Assembly (NCBI RefSeq): GCF_009711415.1
Contig: NZ_SMLZ01000112.1
Span: 1 to 64,000, forward strand
Direction: 5' to 3'
Source of the DNA: Roseibium denhamense
GTDB taxonomy: Bacteria > Pseudomonadota > Alphaproteobacteria > Rhizobiales > Stappiaceae
DNA: 64,000 nt
The notes beneath the pieces were generated by a model. That model did no database searches, had not been told where the DNA came from, and saw only the letters and a program-made list of their open reading frames with translations. The position numbers and the translations under genes were made by a program. Positions 16,769-26,561 of this stretch are shown here, in pieces; positions within the stretch are counted from its first letter, which is position 1, and every line of letters starts with the position of its first letter.

Positions 16769-17716
16769 ATGCGTGCCCCTGCCTTCGGCCTTTCGGCGCT
16801 GGACATGAGCTTTCTCGGCAATGAGCTGGACCGGCAATCAACGCGCCGCAGCGATACCGCTTACATCAATATGCTGCTGCACCAGAGCACAACCGAAATC
16901 ATTCTTTCGACTGCCAGGACACTGGTTTTCGCCGAGGCGGCCGAACTCAGGATCGGGCACAGCCTGACAGTCGCCGAGGCGCTGGAGGCTGATCGCAACG
17001 AAATGGTGTTCCTAGGTATCCGCCGTGACAGCGGACAGGCACTGTTTGCGACCACCATTCCATACTCTGAAGAAGACCTGGCGGCACGCAGTGATCTGCG
17101 ACTACAGGATCTCCGCAATCTTGCCCTTCAAAACGCTTTTTCCCAAGAAGACCTGGGCGCTCTTGCGCAGGCCCGCGCTCTTATTCATTGGCAACGGACC
17201 CATCAGTACTGTTCCCGTTGCGGCCACAAATCGGATCTTGCCGAAGCCGGCTACCGGCGGGATTGCCCAAACTGTGGTGGAACCCATTTTCCGCGCACCG
17301 ATCCATGCGTCATCATGTTGATTACGGATGGAGACAGGGCGCTCCTCGGACGTCCTGCCCGCTTGCCGGAAGGCATATACACAACATTGGCAGGCTTTAT
17401 GGAACCAGGTGAAACCGTCGAACAGGCGGTGCGCCGGGAAACCCTTGAGGAATCCGGGGTAGAGGTCGGAGACGTCCGTCTCATCTCAAACCAGCCGTGG
17501 CCCTTTCCTGCAAACCTGATGCTGGGCTGTATTGGGGAAGCGACTTCATCAGGCATCACAATCGAAGACGATGAGCTGGAAGCGTGCAAATGGTGTAACC
17601 GTGAGGAAGTGCGTCAGATGGTTTCAGGGACCCACCCGGAAGGCCACCTTATTCCGCCCTCCATTTCAATTGCCTATCATCTCATTACCAATTGGCTCGA
17701 CGGGGCGATTTCATGA
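16769..17716 (+). CDS. nudC: NAD(H) pyrophosphatase / RNA deNADding enzyme
   Basis: NudC hydrolyses NAD(H) to NMN(H) and AMP and can remove NAD caps from RNA. The start MRAPAFGLSALDMSFLG at 16769 follows AAGGA; an in-frame GTG at 16724 is less likely. The 315-residue product has an N-terminal domain and a zinc ribbon (CSRCGHKSDL ... CPNCGGTHFPRTDP). The Nudix box is GFMEPGETVEQAVRRETLEE followed by SGV, and the NudC-specific QPWPFPANLMLG follows. All catalytic glutamates are present. It overlaps the next gene by four bases (ATGA). Confidence 0.95.
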   Translation: MRAPAFGLSALDMSFLGNELDRQSTRRSDTAYINMLLHQSTTEIILSTARTLVFAEAAELRIGHSLTVAEALEADRNEMVFLGIRRDSGQALFATTIPYSEEDLAARSDLRLQDLRNLALQNAFSQEDLGALAQARALIHWQRTHQYCSRCGHKSDLAEAGYRRDCPNCGGTHFPRTDPCVIMLITDGDRALLGRPARLPEGIYTTLAGFMEPGETVEQAVRRETLEESGVEVGDVRLISNQPWPFPANLMLGCIGEATSSGITIEDDELEACKWCNREEVRQMVSGTHPEGHLIPPSISIAYHLITNWLDGAIS

Positions 17717-18291
17717 CCTGGTGTGTTTACCTGACCCATCCCGAGGTGGTTATCGATCCCGACGTCCCAGTTCCGGATTGGGGCTTGTCCGCGACCGGCC
17801 GGGAACGGGCGGCATTAGGTGCACAGCTTCCCTTTGCTTCCGATATACGCCGAATTGTTTCGAGCGGTGAAAAGAAGGCAATCGAGACCGCCGAGATATT
17901 CGGAGCTGCCCACGGTCTGCACCACTTCGTTTTTAATAGCCTTCATGAGAATGACCGTTCCGCGACGGGGTTCTTACCACCGGCGGAGTTCGAAACTGTC
18001 GCCGATCAGTTTTTTGCAGACCCGTATCAATCCGTTCGAAGCTGGGAGCGGGCGATCGATGCACAGTCGCGAATCGTGACCGGTGTACGGGCTGCATTAA
18101 AGCCGATCCGTGAGGCGGAGCCTGTTCTGTTTACAGGGCATGGCGGCGTTGGCACGCTTCTCATGTGCCATCTGATGAATGCGGACATCACACGCGATCA
18201 CGATCAAAAACGCGCCGGAAGCTGGTTCCGTTTCGAAAAATCGTGGCTCGTGGACCAGCTCGGACAGAATTTGGCTTGGACAGAGCTGTAA
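17713..18291 (+). CDS. Histidine-phosphatase-like protein with altered RHG motif
   Basis: This 192-residue protein resembles the phosphoglycerate-mutase/SixA phosphatase superfamily. It has WGLSATGRERAALGAQLPF, IRRIVSSGEKKAIETAEIF, FLPPAEFETVADQFFADP and the second histidine motif VLFTGHGGVGTLLM. The N-terminal catalytic motif, normally (L)RHG, reads YLTHPE here. His9 is kept, but the preceding Arg is Thr and the following Gly is Pro. Phosphatase activity may be lost or changed. The ATGA overlap with nudC indicates translational coupling. This is a family I recognise, but no specific function can be given. Confidence 0.8.
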   Translation: MTWCVYLTHPEVVIDPDVPVPDWGLSATGRERAALGAQLPFASDIRRIVSSGEKKAIETAEIFGAAHGLHHFVFNSLHENDRSATGFLPPAEFETVADQFFADPYQSVRSWERAIDAQSRIVTGVRAALKPIREAEPVLFTGHGGVGTLLMCHLMNADITRDHDQKRAGSWFRFEKSWLVDQLGQNLAWTEL

Positions 18292-18354
18292 CCCAAGTCG
18301 GCGTGCTGCCCGCATCGTGTTAGATTTGCCCAAACGATCTTTGCGGAGCGCACA

Positions 18355-19581
18355 ATGACGCACTATGTCCGGCGGCTCGCCCTGTGGTTTGGCGCAGCCC
18401 TTTTGACTTTGAATGCCGTCCCTCATCCGAGCGCAGTGGCCGGTCAATATGATGCCGCTTTCCGGATATTCCTCCAGTCCGATGTGATCCCGGCAGCACG
18501 CCGCGCTGGTGTTTCGCAATCCACCTTGACCCGGGAGCTGAACGGTCTAACGCCGGACACATCGTTACCAGGCCTCGTCGGCCCTGGCGGCAAAGGCGAG
18601 CCGCCAAGGATCAATTTCCAGGCCGAATTCAGGGCACCTGCACGCTACTTCCGGGACAGCCAATTCAACGCGTTGGTTCCCAGCGGCCGACGCTTGATGC
18701 AGAAGCATGCATCGGTCCTGTCCCAGATAGAAGCGCAGTACGGCGTTCCAAAACGCATCATACTTGCCATCTGGGCACGCGAGTCAGGATATGGCGGCGC
18801 GAAGATCCCGCATGATGCCGTTCGTGTTCTGGCCACCCGCGCCTTCATGGGGCAACGACCTGATTTCTTCAAATCCGAACTGATCGCAGCCCTTCAAGTC
18901 CTGCAAAACGGCGATGTTAGCCGCCGGACAATGCGCAGCTCCTGGGGTGGTGCAATGGGGCAACCACAGTTCCTCCCGTCCTCCTATCTCAAATATGCAG
19001 TTGACTTCGACCGCGATGGAAAACGCAACATCTGGACGTCTGAGATCGACACGATGGCGTCCATTGCCAACTATCTGGCCAAGCACGGCTGGAAAACCGG
19101 CCGCGACTGGGGATACGAAGTGCACCTGCCCGACACAGTATCTTGCACCCGGGAAGGGCCGGACAACCGGCAGCCGATCAACACATTTGTCCGGGAGGGG
19201 GTCAACAGGGTCAGCGGTCGGCCCTTTCCGGAGTTTGAACTCAACAAACCCGGCAACATCCTGATGCCGGCAGGCCGCTACGGCCCTGCGTTCATTGCCA
19301 CTGAAAACTTCTATGTGCTGAAGGAATATAACGAAAGCGATGCCTATGCGCTGTTTGTTGGCCATCTGGCGGACCGCTACGGCAACAACAAGGGCTTTGT
19401 TGCCGATTGGAAACCCATGAAAGAAACAACCCGGGGCGCTGTCCGGACGCTCCAGCAGCGGCTCGAGGCACAAGGCCATGATGTTGGCGGGGCTGATGGG
19501 CTCATAGGCTTCAAGACCCGCCGGTCTATCGGCAAGGATCAGGAACGTCAGGGCTTCTTTGCGACCTGCTGGGTCGGGTAA
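18355..19581 (+). CDS. Lytic murein transglycosylase (MltB family)
   Basis: The enzyme cleaves peptidoglycan glycan strands to 1,6-anhydro products in the periplasm. The 408 residues start with a signal peptide (about 1-29, no lipobox seen). An SLT_2/MltB domain follows with catalytic Glu143 in AIWARESGYGGAKI, then WGGAMGQPQFLPSSYL and the VDFDRDGKRNIW calcium-like loop. A C-terminal peptidoglycan-binding domain ends GADGLIGFKTRRSIG. The start ATG follows GGAG. The gene ends only a few bases before a convergent gene. Confidence 0.93.
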   Translation: MTHYVRRLALWFGAALLTLNAVPHPSAVAGQYDAAFRIFLQSDVIPAARRAGVSQSTLTRELNGLTPDTSLPGLVGPGGKGEPPRINFQAEFRAPARYFRDSQFNALVPSGRRLMQKHASVLSQIEAQYGVPKRIILAIWARESGYGGAKIPHDAVRVLATRAFMGQRPDFFKSELIAALQVLQNGDVSRRTMRSSWGGAMGQPQFLPSSYLKYAVDFDRDGKRNIWTSEIDTMASIANYLAKHGWKTGRDWGYEVHLPDTVSCTREGPDNRQPINTFVREGVNRVSGRPFPEFELNKPGNILMPAGRYGPAFIATENFYVLKEYNESDAYALFVGHLADRYGNNKGFVADWKPMKETTRGAVRTLQQRLEAQGHDVGGADGLIGFKTRRSIGKDQERQGFFATCWVG

Positions 19582-19587
19582 ATCCCC

Positions 19588-20073
19588 TTATGCGAACGTT
19601 CCCAACAGCAGCGCTGCCGACACAGTCAGCGTCAAGGGCCACCGCAGTTTGGGATACCACGCCGGCGCAAGGCCTTCCCGCACCAGTTTCAGGTCGATCA
19701 GCAGGACCACAATAAACGTCATAACCATGGCCAAGGTGCCGAAGGGCTGCGGCACCAGCAGGCTTCCCCAGCCAATGAGCGATGGCACGACACTGACGCA
19801 CAAACGTAACGCCAACTCTTTACCATCAAGTGCAGCGCCCTTTGAAATGGCCAGGCCCCACTGGATCCCGCCAAGGAAGGACAGGATCAAGGCGCCGTAA
19901 GCGGTCAGCGCAAACAGGAAGAACGTTTGCCACCCATCCGGCGCAGCGGCTGACGCAACGGCGCAACCCACAAACGGGATGGCGCCCGTCCCTCCCAGCC
20001 AAAGCGCGGACTTAGGTACAGCGCTTTGTGGGGGTGTATCGGTTGTTAGATCAGATGCGGCGTTCGCGCTCAT
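19588..20073 (-). CDS. DUF3429 membrane protein
   Basis: This 161-residue protein starts at ATG 20073 (ribosome site GGAGA). It has four to five hydrophobic segments. PKSALWLGGTGAIPFVGCA, YGALILSFLGGIQWGLAI and SLIGWGSLLVP are typical of DUF3429. This is an uncharacterised inner-membrane family, and I cannot assign a role. It is convergent with the transglycosylase gene and 27 bases downstream of the next minus-strand gene, so the two are probably co-transcribed. Confidence 0.88.
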   Translation of the reverse strand: MSANAASDLTTDTPPQSAVPKSALWLGGTGAIPFVGCAVASAAAPDGWQTFFLFALTAYGALILSFLGGIQWGLAISKGAALDGKELALRLCVSVVPSLIGWGSLLVPQPFGTLAMVMTFIVVLLIDLKLVREGLAPAWYPKLRWPLTLTVSAALLLGTFA

Positions 20074-20100
20074 GTATCCGTCTCCATTCCGCATCAAAAC

Positions 20101-20559
20101 TTATTGGTTTTGCTGTTCGCGTGCCCGCATTTCCTGCTGGCGCATGGGCATCCGGTCAATTGTTCCAAACAGGTCGTTGGGCGGCACCGGCTCGGCTGAT
20201 CGCAGTTTGATGCCAGTGTCCTTCCCCAACAAGACGGTCTCAAAACGGCTGTCCGGGTTCCGCATACGGTCAAGCAGAACCGGCCCGTCCAAATCCAACT
20301 CCGCACCAGATGCGGTTTTCGCCTGCCCGTCAATCACTTCCACAACCACCATGTCACGTTCTCGAAGGTCATTTGACACCGGCTCCAGCAGAGCCCTTTG
20401 AGCAAGTAACCCAGGATCTTGCGCATTCGGCGCGGTAATCACGAGGAGGCGGTACTTCCAAGCCCAGCTTTCCGATGCTGAAAGTTTGGCGCTTTCTCCA
20501 GAGCCGAGTATGGCTGCGGTGATCGCGGCGAGACACATAGATGACTTGGGTTTGCTCAT
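20101..20559 (-). CDS. DUF4174 protein, probably exported
   Basis: This 152-residue protein has a weak signal-peptide-like N-terminus (MSKPKSSMCLAAITAAILGS). The DUF4174 pattern follows: WAWKYRLLVITAPN, VEVIDG, FETVLLGKDTGIKLRSAEPV and LFGTIDRMPMRQQEM. The family is uncharacterised, and its core resembles a thioredoxin-like strand order without a CxxC. It sits between the DUF3429 gene and the peptide-importer operon on the same strand. Confidence 0.8.
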   Translation of the reverse strand: MSKPKSSMCLAAITAAILGSGESAKLSASESWAWKYRLLVITAPNAQDPGLLAQRALLEPVSNDLRERDMVVVEVIDGQAKTASGAELDLDGPVLLDRMRNPDSRFETVLLGKDTGIKLRSAEPVPPNDLFGTIDRMPMRQQEMRAREQQNQ

Positions 20560-20645
20560 GACGGTTGGCCTGCGGGTAAGTCTCCCTCATCCTACGCGTC
20601 TTGCCGGCGGGCAGATCCAAAGAAACGTGGCCTATACTTTGAAAC

Positions 20646-22277
20646 TCAGACGTTTACCACGCCTTCCGGGGCCGTCTCCAAATGGAAGGCTGCTGCCATC
20701 AGGGCTTTTGTATAATCGGTCTTCGGTGTGTCGAAAATCTGGTCGCGGTTTCCAGCTTCCACGACCTTTCCATTGCGCATGACAATGACTTCATTGGCAA
20801 GCGCCCGCACCACTTTCAGGTCGTGCGAGATGAAAAGGTAAGCAAGGCCGTGGGCCTTTTGCAGGTCCCGGAGCAAATCCACGACCTGCGCCTGCACACT
20901 CATATCAAGCGCCGACGTCGGCTCATCCAGCATGACGAATTTCGGCTCCAGAACCATTGCCCGGGCAATTGAGATCCGCTGACGCTGACCGCCTGAAAAC
21001 TCGTGCGGATAACGATGCCGGGTAGACGCATCCAGGCCGACCTCCTCCAAGGCCTTGGCGACCTTCCGGTCGCGTTCATCCGCGGAGATTCCTGGAAAAT
21101 GAACCTGCAGGCCTTCGCCCACAATATCGGCAACCGACATCCGGGGGCTGAGGGCGCCAAACGGGTCCTGGAAGACGATCTGCATATCACGGCGAAGCGG
21201 GCGCATCTGTTTCCAGGAGTTGGCCTGAATATCAGCTCCCTGGAAGGCGATACGTCCCGTTGACGATATCATCCTCAAGATCGCCAGGCCGAGCGTTGTC
21301 TTGCCGGACCCGCTCTCCCCGACAATACCAAGGGTTTGGCCTTCCCGCACCTTGATGTCTATGCCATCCACCGCCTTGATATGATCGACCGTCCGGCGCA
21401 AGAGACCCCGTTTGACCGGAAACCAAACCTTGAGGTCATCGGCCTGGACCACAATCGGTTTTGCCGTGTCCGTTGCAGGCGGTTCGCCTTTTGGCTCGGC
21501 AGCCAGCAGGTGTTTGGTGTAGTCGTGTTGCGGTCTATCGAAGATCTCCGCCACTGGGCCTTGCTCGACAATCTTCCCCTTTGTCATGACGCAGACCCGG
21601 TCGGCAAATTTTCTCACAATCCCCAAATCGTGGGTGATGAACAAAAGCGCCATGCCCTGCTGGCGCTGAAGATCCTGAAGCAGCTTCAGGATCTGCGCCT
21701 GAACGGTTACATCCAGCGCGGTTGTTGGCTCGTCGGCAATCAGAAGGTCCGGTTCGTTGGCCAACGCCATTGCGATCATCACGCGCTGGCGCTGTCCGCC
21801 TGACAATTGGTGCGGATATGACCCCAGCCGGGTTTCCGGATCACGGATGCCGACCTGATTCAGAAGTTCAAGAACCCGTTCGCGGGCCTGACTGTCCCCC
21901 ATCCCACGATGGATCTTCAAGATCTCGGAGATCTGCCGCTCCACCGTATGAAGCGGGTTCAGAGAGGTCATCGGTTCTTGGAAAATCATCGAGACCTGAT
22001 TGCCACGGACCTTGCGCAATTCGCTGTCACTGGCCTGCAACAGATCCTTTCCACCCATCAGGATCTTACCCGTTGGGTGCGACGCTGCCGGATAGGGAAG
22101 AAGCTTGAGAACGGAGAGCGCCGAAACGGACTTGCCGGACCCGCTTTCGCCAACCAAAGCAACCGTTTCACCCTTCCTGATATCGAAGGAAATCCGGTCG
22201 ACCGCCAGAGTTTGCGTACCGCCTTGGGTGAAGGCAACCGATAGGTCTTCGACGTTCAGAAGTGAAGATTCAGACAT
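20646..22277 (-). CDS. yejF: Oligopeptide ABC importer ATPase, tandem domains (YejF-like)
   Basis: This 543-residue protein fuses two ABC ATPase domains (about 1-255 and 280-530). Each has an intact Walker A ([24 protein letters not shown]), a signature ([18 protein letters not shown]) and a Walker B/His switch. This is the dipeptide/oligopeptide class YejF, which powers the YejBE channel. The gene is last in a yejA-yejA-yejB-yejE-yejF operon, 10 bases downstream of yejE, with AGGAAA before the ATG. Confidence 0.95.
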   Translation of the reverse strand: MSESSLLNVEDLSVAFTQGGTQTLAVDRISFDIRKGETVALVGESGSGKSVSALSVLKLLPYPAASHPTGKILMGGKDLLQASDSELRKVRGNQVSMIFQEPMTSLNPLHTVERQISEILKIHRGMGDSQARERVLELLNQVGIRDPETRLGSYPHQLSGGQRQRVMIAMALANEPDLLIADEPTTALDVTVQAQILKLLQDLQRQQGMALLFITHDLGIVRKFADRVCVMTKGKIVEQGPVAEIFDRPQHDYTKHLLAAEPKGEPPATDTAKPIVVQADDLKVWFPVKRGLLRRTVDHIKAVDGIDIKVREGQTLGIVGESGSGKTTLGLAILRMISSTGRIAFQGADIQANSWKQMRPLRRDMQIVFQDPFGALSPRMSVADIVGEGLQVHFPGISADERDRKVAKALEEVGLDASTRHRYPHEFSGGQRQRISIARAMVLEPKFVMLDEPTSALDMSVQAQVVDLLRDLQKAHGLAYLFISHDLKVVRALANEVIVMRNGKVVEAGNRDQIFDTPKTDYTKALMAAAFHLETAPEGVVNV

Positions 22278-22287
22278 ACGGCGTTTC

Positions 22288-23472
22288 CTAACTCAACGTC
22301 TTGCGCGGATCGAAGGCATCGCGCACGGCTTCGCCGATAAAGATCAACAGGCTTAGCATGAGGGACACAACGACAAAGCCGGTGATCCCAAGCCACGGGG
22401 CCTGAAGATTGTTTTTGCCCTGAGCCAGCAGTTCGCCCAACGAGGCCGATCCGGGCGGCAACCCGAAGCCGAGGAAATCCAGAGCCGTGAGCGTTGTGAT
22501 GGAGCCGTTCAATATGAAAGGCATGAACGTCAGGGTCGCCACCATCGCGTTGGGCAACAAATGCCGCCACATGATCACTGGGTTCGAAACGCCCAGCGCC
22601 CGCGCCGCCGAGATGTATTCAAAGTTGCGCCCTCGGAGGAACTCGGCCCGCACGACACCCACCAGCGCGACCCAGGAGAAGGCAAGCAGGATCGTAAACA
22701 GGGTCCAGAACCCAGGTATGAGAACCGACGAGACAATCAGGATGAGGTAAAGCGTCGGGATTGCCGTCCAGATTTCAATGAACCGCTGGAAGAAGAGATC
22801 GACCCATCCACCGTAGTAGCCCTGAACCGCTCCAGCGGCGATGCCGATTGCGGACGAGGCGAGCGTGAGCGAAAGCCCGAACAGAATCGAGATCCGGAAC
22901 CCATAGATCAGACGGGCCACCACATCGCGTCCCTGATCATCGGTTCCAAGCCAATTCCAGTTGCCTGCAACACAATTGGGGTCATCCACGCCAAGCGGAT
23001 AGCGCGAACAACGCTCCTCCTTGCTCAAACGCCAGGACGGCGGCGCAGGCGCGGGAACCGGAATATCCTTGTTCACAGTTCGGTAGGAGTAGCGGATCGG
23101 CGGCCAGACCATCCAGCCATTCGCGTTGATTTCGTCCTGGATGAACGGGTCCCGATAATCCGTAACAGCCAGAAAGCCGCCGAATTTTTCCTCCGGATAG
23201 TCCGCAAAGACCGGACTCAGGATCTCGCCCTTGTAGGAAACGATGATGGGCCGGTCATTGACGATGAACTCTGCCAGCATCGCAAGCACGAACAGGACCA
23301 GAAAAATCCACAATGACCAGAACCCGCGCTTGTTTGCCTTAAAAAGCTCCAACCGGCGCTGATTGATCGGCGAAAGCCGCATTTTCTTCGGGGGCGGTGT
23401 CGTTTCTTCAGGCAGCGGAGTGATCGTCTCGTAGCCCGCATCCTCAAGGTCTTTTGTCAGGCGTTTATCCAT
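22288..23472 (-). CDS. yejE: Oligopeptide ABC importer permease (YejE-like)
   Basis: This 394-residue permease has an N-terminal cytoplasmic tail and TM1 at about 53-72, followed by a large periplasmic loop. In that loop, NWNWLGTDDQGRDVVARLIYGFRIS is the conserved entry to the transmembrane domain. Five more segments follow, with the EAA loop SAARALGVSNPVIMWRHLLPNA contacting the ATPase. It is typical YejE length. It starts 3 bases after yejB and pairs with it to form the channel. Confidence 0.95.
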   Translation of the reverse strand: MDKRLTKDLEDAGYETITPLPEETTPPPKKMRLSPINQRRLELFKANKRGFWSLWIFLVLFVLAMLAEFIVNDRPIIVSYKGEILSPVFADYPEEKFGGFLAVTDYRDPFIQDEINANGWMVWPPIRYSYRTVNKDIPVPAPAPPSWRLSKEERCSRYPLGVDDPNCVAGNWNWLGTDDQGRDVVARLIYGFRISILFGLSLTLASSAIGIAAGAVQGYYGGWVDLFFQRFIEIWTAIPTLYLILIVSSVLIPGFWTLFTILLAFSWVALVGVVRAEFLRGRNFEYISAARALGVSNPVIMWRHLLPNAMVATLTFMPFILNGSITTLTALDFLGFGLPPGSASLGELLAQGKNNLQAPWLGITGFVVVSLMLSLLIFIGEAVRDAFDPRKTLS

Positions 23473-23475
23473 CCC

Positions 23476-24609
23476 TCAGACCTCCCGGCTTTCGAAATCG
23501 ATGCGCGGATCGATCCAGGTGTAGGTCAGATCAGAGATTAGGTTCACGACCAGGCCAAGCAGGGAGAAAATATAAAGCGTTGCAAACACCACTGCGTAGT
23601 CCCGGTTGATGATCGATTCAAAACCGAGCAAACCCAGACCGTCCAGGGAGAAGATGGTCTCGATCAACAGCGACCCTGCAAAAAACGCGGAAATGAAGGC
23701 ACCTGGAAATCCGGCAACCACAATGAGCATGGCATTTCGGAAGACATGCCCGTAAAGCACTTGGCCCTCGGTCAGGCCCTTTGCCCTTGCCGTGATGACA
23801 TATTGCTTTCTGATCTCATCCAGAAACGAGTTTTTCGTCAGCAAGGTGGTTGTCGCGAAAGCGGACAGGGCCATGGCTGTTAGCGGCAAGGCCAGATGCC
23901 AGAAGTAATCCGCGATCCGCGCCGGCCAGCTTAACTCTTCCCAGTTATCCGAAACGAGCCCGCGCAATGGAAACAAGTCCCAGAAGGAGCCGCCGGCAAA
24001 CAGAACGATCAAAAGGATCGCAAACAGAAACCCGGGAATTGCGTAGGCCACAATTATTATGCCCGATGTCCAAACATCAAAGCGCGATCCGTCCTTAACC
24101 GCCTTCCGGATGCCAAGCGGGATCGAAATCAAGTAGGAAATCAACGTCATCCAGAGGCCGAGCGATATCGATACGGGCAGCTTCTCGGCGATCAAATCGA
24201 CAATGCGAACGTCCCGAAAATAGCTGTCGCCAAAGTCAAACCGCGCGTAGTCCCATAGCATAGTCAAGAAGCGTTCAAACGGCGGTTTGTCGAAACCAAA
24301 CTGTGCCTCGAGCTCCCGAATAAAGTCGGGATCCAGCCCCTGGGCGCCGCGATACTTGGACGTGATGCTGTCTGCGGCGGCCCCGGAAACTCCAGAGGAC
24401 TCGTTCCCGACCGCCCCCATATCACCGCCGCCGCCGCTGATCCTTGCCGTTGCCGAAACATCCGTTCCTGACAATTGTGCAATCACGCGCTCAACCGGAC
24501 CACCCGGTGCGAATTGAATAATAATGAAATTGATCGCCATGATGCCGACGAGGGTCGGTATCATGAGAAGTAAACGGCGTAGAACATATGCGCCCATAGG
24601 GTTTTTCAA
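23476..24609 (-). CDS. yejB: Oligopeptide ABC importer permease (YejB-like)
   Basis: This 377-residue protein begins [20 protein letters not shown], the usual DppB/YejB N-terminus with TM1. A long, glycine-rich periplasmic loop (about 45-95) carries the YejB-type insertion. Five more segments and the EAA loop [24 protein letters not shown] complete the fold. It lies 65 bases downstream of the second binding-protein gene and 3 bases upstream of yejE. Confidence 0.95.
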   Translation of the reverse strand: MKNPMGAYVLRRLLLMIPTLVGIMAINFIIIQFAPGGPVERVIAQLSGTDVSATARISGGGGDMGAVGNESSGVSGAAADSITSKYRGAQGLDPDFIRELEAQFGFDKPPFERFLTMLWDYARFDFGDSYFRDVRIVDLIAEKLPVSISLGLWMTLISYLISIPLGIRKAVKDGSRFDVWTSGIIIVAYAIPGFLFAILLIVLFAGGSFWDLFPLRGLVSDNWEELSWPARIADYFWHLALPLTAMALSAFATTTLLTKNSFLDEIRKQYVITARAKGLTEGQVLYGHVFRNAMLIVVAGFPGAFISAFFAGSLLIETIFSLDGLGLLGFESIINRDYAVVFATLYIFSLLGLVVNLISDLTYTWIDPRIDFESREV

Positions 24610-24674
24610 ATCCCTTCTTATTGGCTTTGGTCAAACGGGGCTCAGGTCGGGCCCGGAAGCAGACCGTGCGGAGC

Positions 24675-26561
24675 TTATCCGGCTTTGCCGAGCTTTTCCG
24701 CCTTTTCCTCGTCTATCCACCACAGATCTTCCACGGGGAAGAAGTATTGCGGTGTTTTTTCCGGATACCCGAACATATCCCACATTGCGACCTTGTGCGT
24801 CCCGCTGTTCCATTGAGGCACCCAGTAGTGACCGGCCCGCAAAACACGGTCGAGCGCCCGGGCCGCTGTGGTCATCTCATCACGGCTTTCCGACGCAATA
24901 ATCCTGTCCATAAGCGCATCGATCGCAGGATTGGAGATGCCGGCAATGTTGTAGGTGCCGGGCGTTGCAGCAGCATCAGAACCCCAGAAATCACGGATCG
25001 TGTCCGAAAGCGTCGGGCCAAAACTGAACCTTCGGCTCGCGATGTCAAAGTCATAATCATTCAAGCGGGCCTGGTATTGGGCACCATCCACGACCCGGAA
25101 ATTTGCCTTGATACCCAACCGGCTAAGGTTCTTGATGAACGGATTGGTGATGCGTTCAAACACCGTCGTGTTATTCAAAAACTCGATCTCGAGCGGTTGA
25201 CCGTCCGGACCGAGCAACTCCGATCCCTGGCGCGTGAACCCTGCCTCCAGAAGAAGCTCGTTGGCACGCCGCAACAGCGCCCTGTCGGCACCTGAGCCAT
25301 CACTGACTGGAGGCGTCACCGGCTCGCCGAAAGCAGCTTCCGGAAGGTCTTCACGGAAGGGTTCCAGAAGCGCAAGCTCTGCCTCCGACGGCAGGCCTTC
25401 CGCTTTCATGTCGGTGTTTTCAAAGAAGGACACCGTGCGCTTGTAGAGATCATAGAAGAGGTTTTTGTTGGACCACTCGAAATCGAAGGCGTAGCCCAGT
25501 GCTTCCCGCACCCTGGGGTCCTTGAATTTTTCGCGGCGGGTATTGAGGAACCATCCTTGAGCGCCTGAAGGCCGTCCATCCGGAAAAACCGTCGTTTTCA
25601 CCCGGCCGTCTTCAACCGCCGGAAAGTTGTATTCCGTTGCCCAGTTTTTTGACGAAAACTCCTCACGGTAGTTCACCTCGCCCTTCTTGAAGGCTTCAAA
25701 GGCGACCTGCCGCTCCCGGAAGAACTCCACGCGGACCACATCGAAGTTCTTCTGGCCGCGTATCACCGGGAGGTCTTTACCCCAGTAATCACTGACCTTG
25801 TGATACTCGACATACTTGCCCACGGCATGATCTCCGACCTCGTATGGTCCGGAGGACAGCGGCGGCGTCAGGGTCGACTGCGCGAAATCATAAGCGGTGT
25901 AGTAGCGCTTTGAAAAAATCGGGTAACTTGCGGCGACCGTCAGCGGATAGGCGCGCGACTGCGTGCCATCAAACTCGATCCTGAGCCTATAGTCTTCAAC
26001 AGCTTCGGCGGACCGCATCACGTTGAGCGGCTGGCTCATTAACGGATGCCCCTTTTCCTTCAGGAGCAACAACGAAAAAGCGGCGTCCTCGGCGGTCAGC
26101 TTCGACCCATCATGAAAGCGCGCTTCGGGCCGCAAGTTGAAATGAAATGTGTTGCCGTCCTCTGACACTTCGACCGTCTCGGCAACAAGACCGTAGACAG
26201 CATCCGGCTCATCCCAGGCCCGGACCATCAAAGTGTCGAAGCACAGTTCCATGCGCGGCGGGGCATCGCCCTTCAACACAAAGGCGTTGAACGTATTATA
26301 GGTCAAGACGTTTTGGTTGTAGTACCAGTAGGGTGCCTGAAACGAAAACGTCCCACCCTTCGGCGCATCCGGATTGGCGTATTCAAAGTGGGTAAAATCC
26401 GGCCCGTATTTCAAGTCGCCGAACACGGACAATCCATGCCGGGCCGAAGATTGCGCCTGGGCGACCGCAGCAAGCCCCGGCATCATCTGCGCAGAACCGA
26501 CCGCGAAGGCTGCACCCGACAACTTCAAAACAGTGCGGCGTGTTGGTTTTGTCCGGTTCAT
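24675..26561 (-). CDS. yejA: Periplasmic oligopeptide-binding protein, Tat signal (second copy)
   Basis: This 628-residue family-5 solute-binding protein belongs to the YejA subgroup. It has HFEYANPDAPKGGTFSFQAP near the start, LRPEARFHDGSKLTAEDAAFS in the middle and an acidic C-terminus. The N-terminus (TRRTVLKLSGAAFAVGSA) has twin arginines and is likely exported folded through Tat, unlike its neighbour. It overlaps the first copy by four bases (ATGA). It should deliver peptides to YejBEF, and the two copies may differ in specificity. Confidence 0.93.
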   Translation of the reverse strand: MNRTKPTRRTVLKLSGAAFAVGSAQMMPGLAAVAQAQSSARHGLSVFGDLKYGPDFTHFEYANPDAPKGGTFSFQAPYWYYNQNVLTYNTFNAFVLKGDAPPRMELCFDTLMVRAWDEPDAVYGLVAETVEVSEDGNTFHFNLRPEARFHDGSKLTAEDAAFSLLLLKEKGHPLMSQPLNVMRSAEAVEDYRLRIEFDGTQSRAYPLTVAASYPIFSKRYYTAYDFAQSTLTPPLSSGPYEVGDHAVGKYVEYHKVSDYWGKDLPVIRGQKNFDVVRVEFFRERQVAFEAFKKGEVNYREEFSSKNWATEYNFPAVEDGRVKTTVFPDGRPSGAQGWFLNTRREKFKDPRVREALGYAFDFEWSNKNLFYDLYKRTVSFFENTDMKAEGLPSEAELALLEPFREDLPEAAFGEPVTPPVSDGSGADRALLRRANELLLEAGFTRQGSELLGPDGQPLEIEFLNNTTVFERITNPFIKNLSRLGIKANFRVVDGAQYQARLNDYDFDIASRRFSFGPTLSDTIRDFWGSDAAATPGTYNIAGISNPAIDALMDRIIASESRDEMTTAARALDRVLRAGHYWVPQWNSGTHKVAMWDMFGYPEKTPQYFFPVEDLWWIDEEKAEKLGKAG

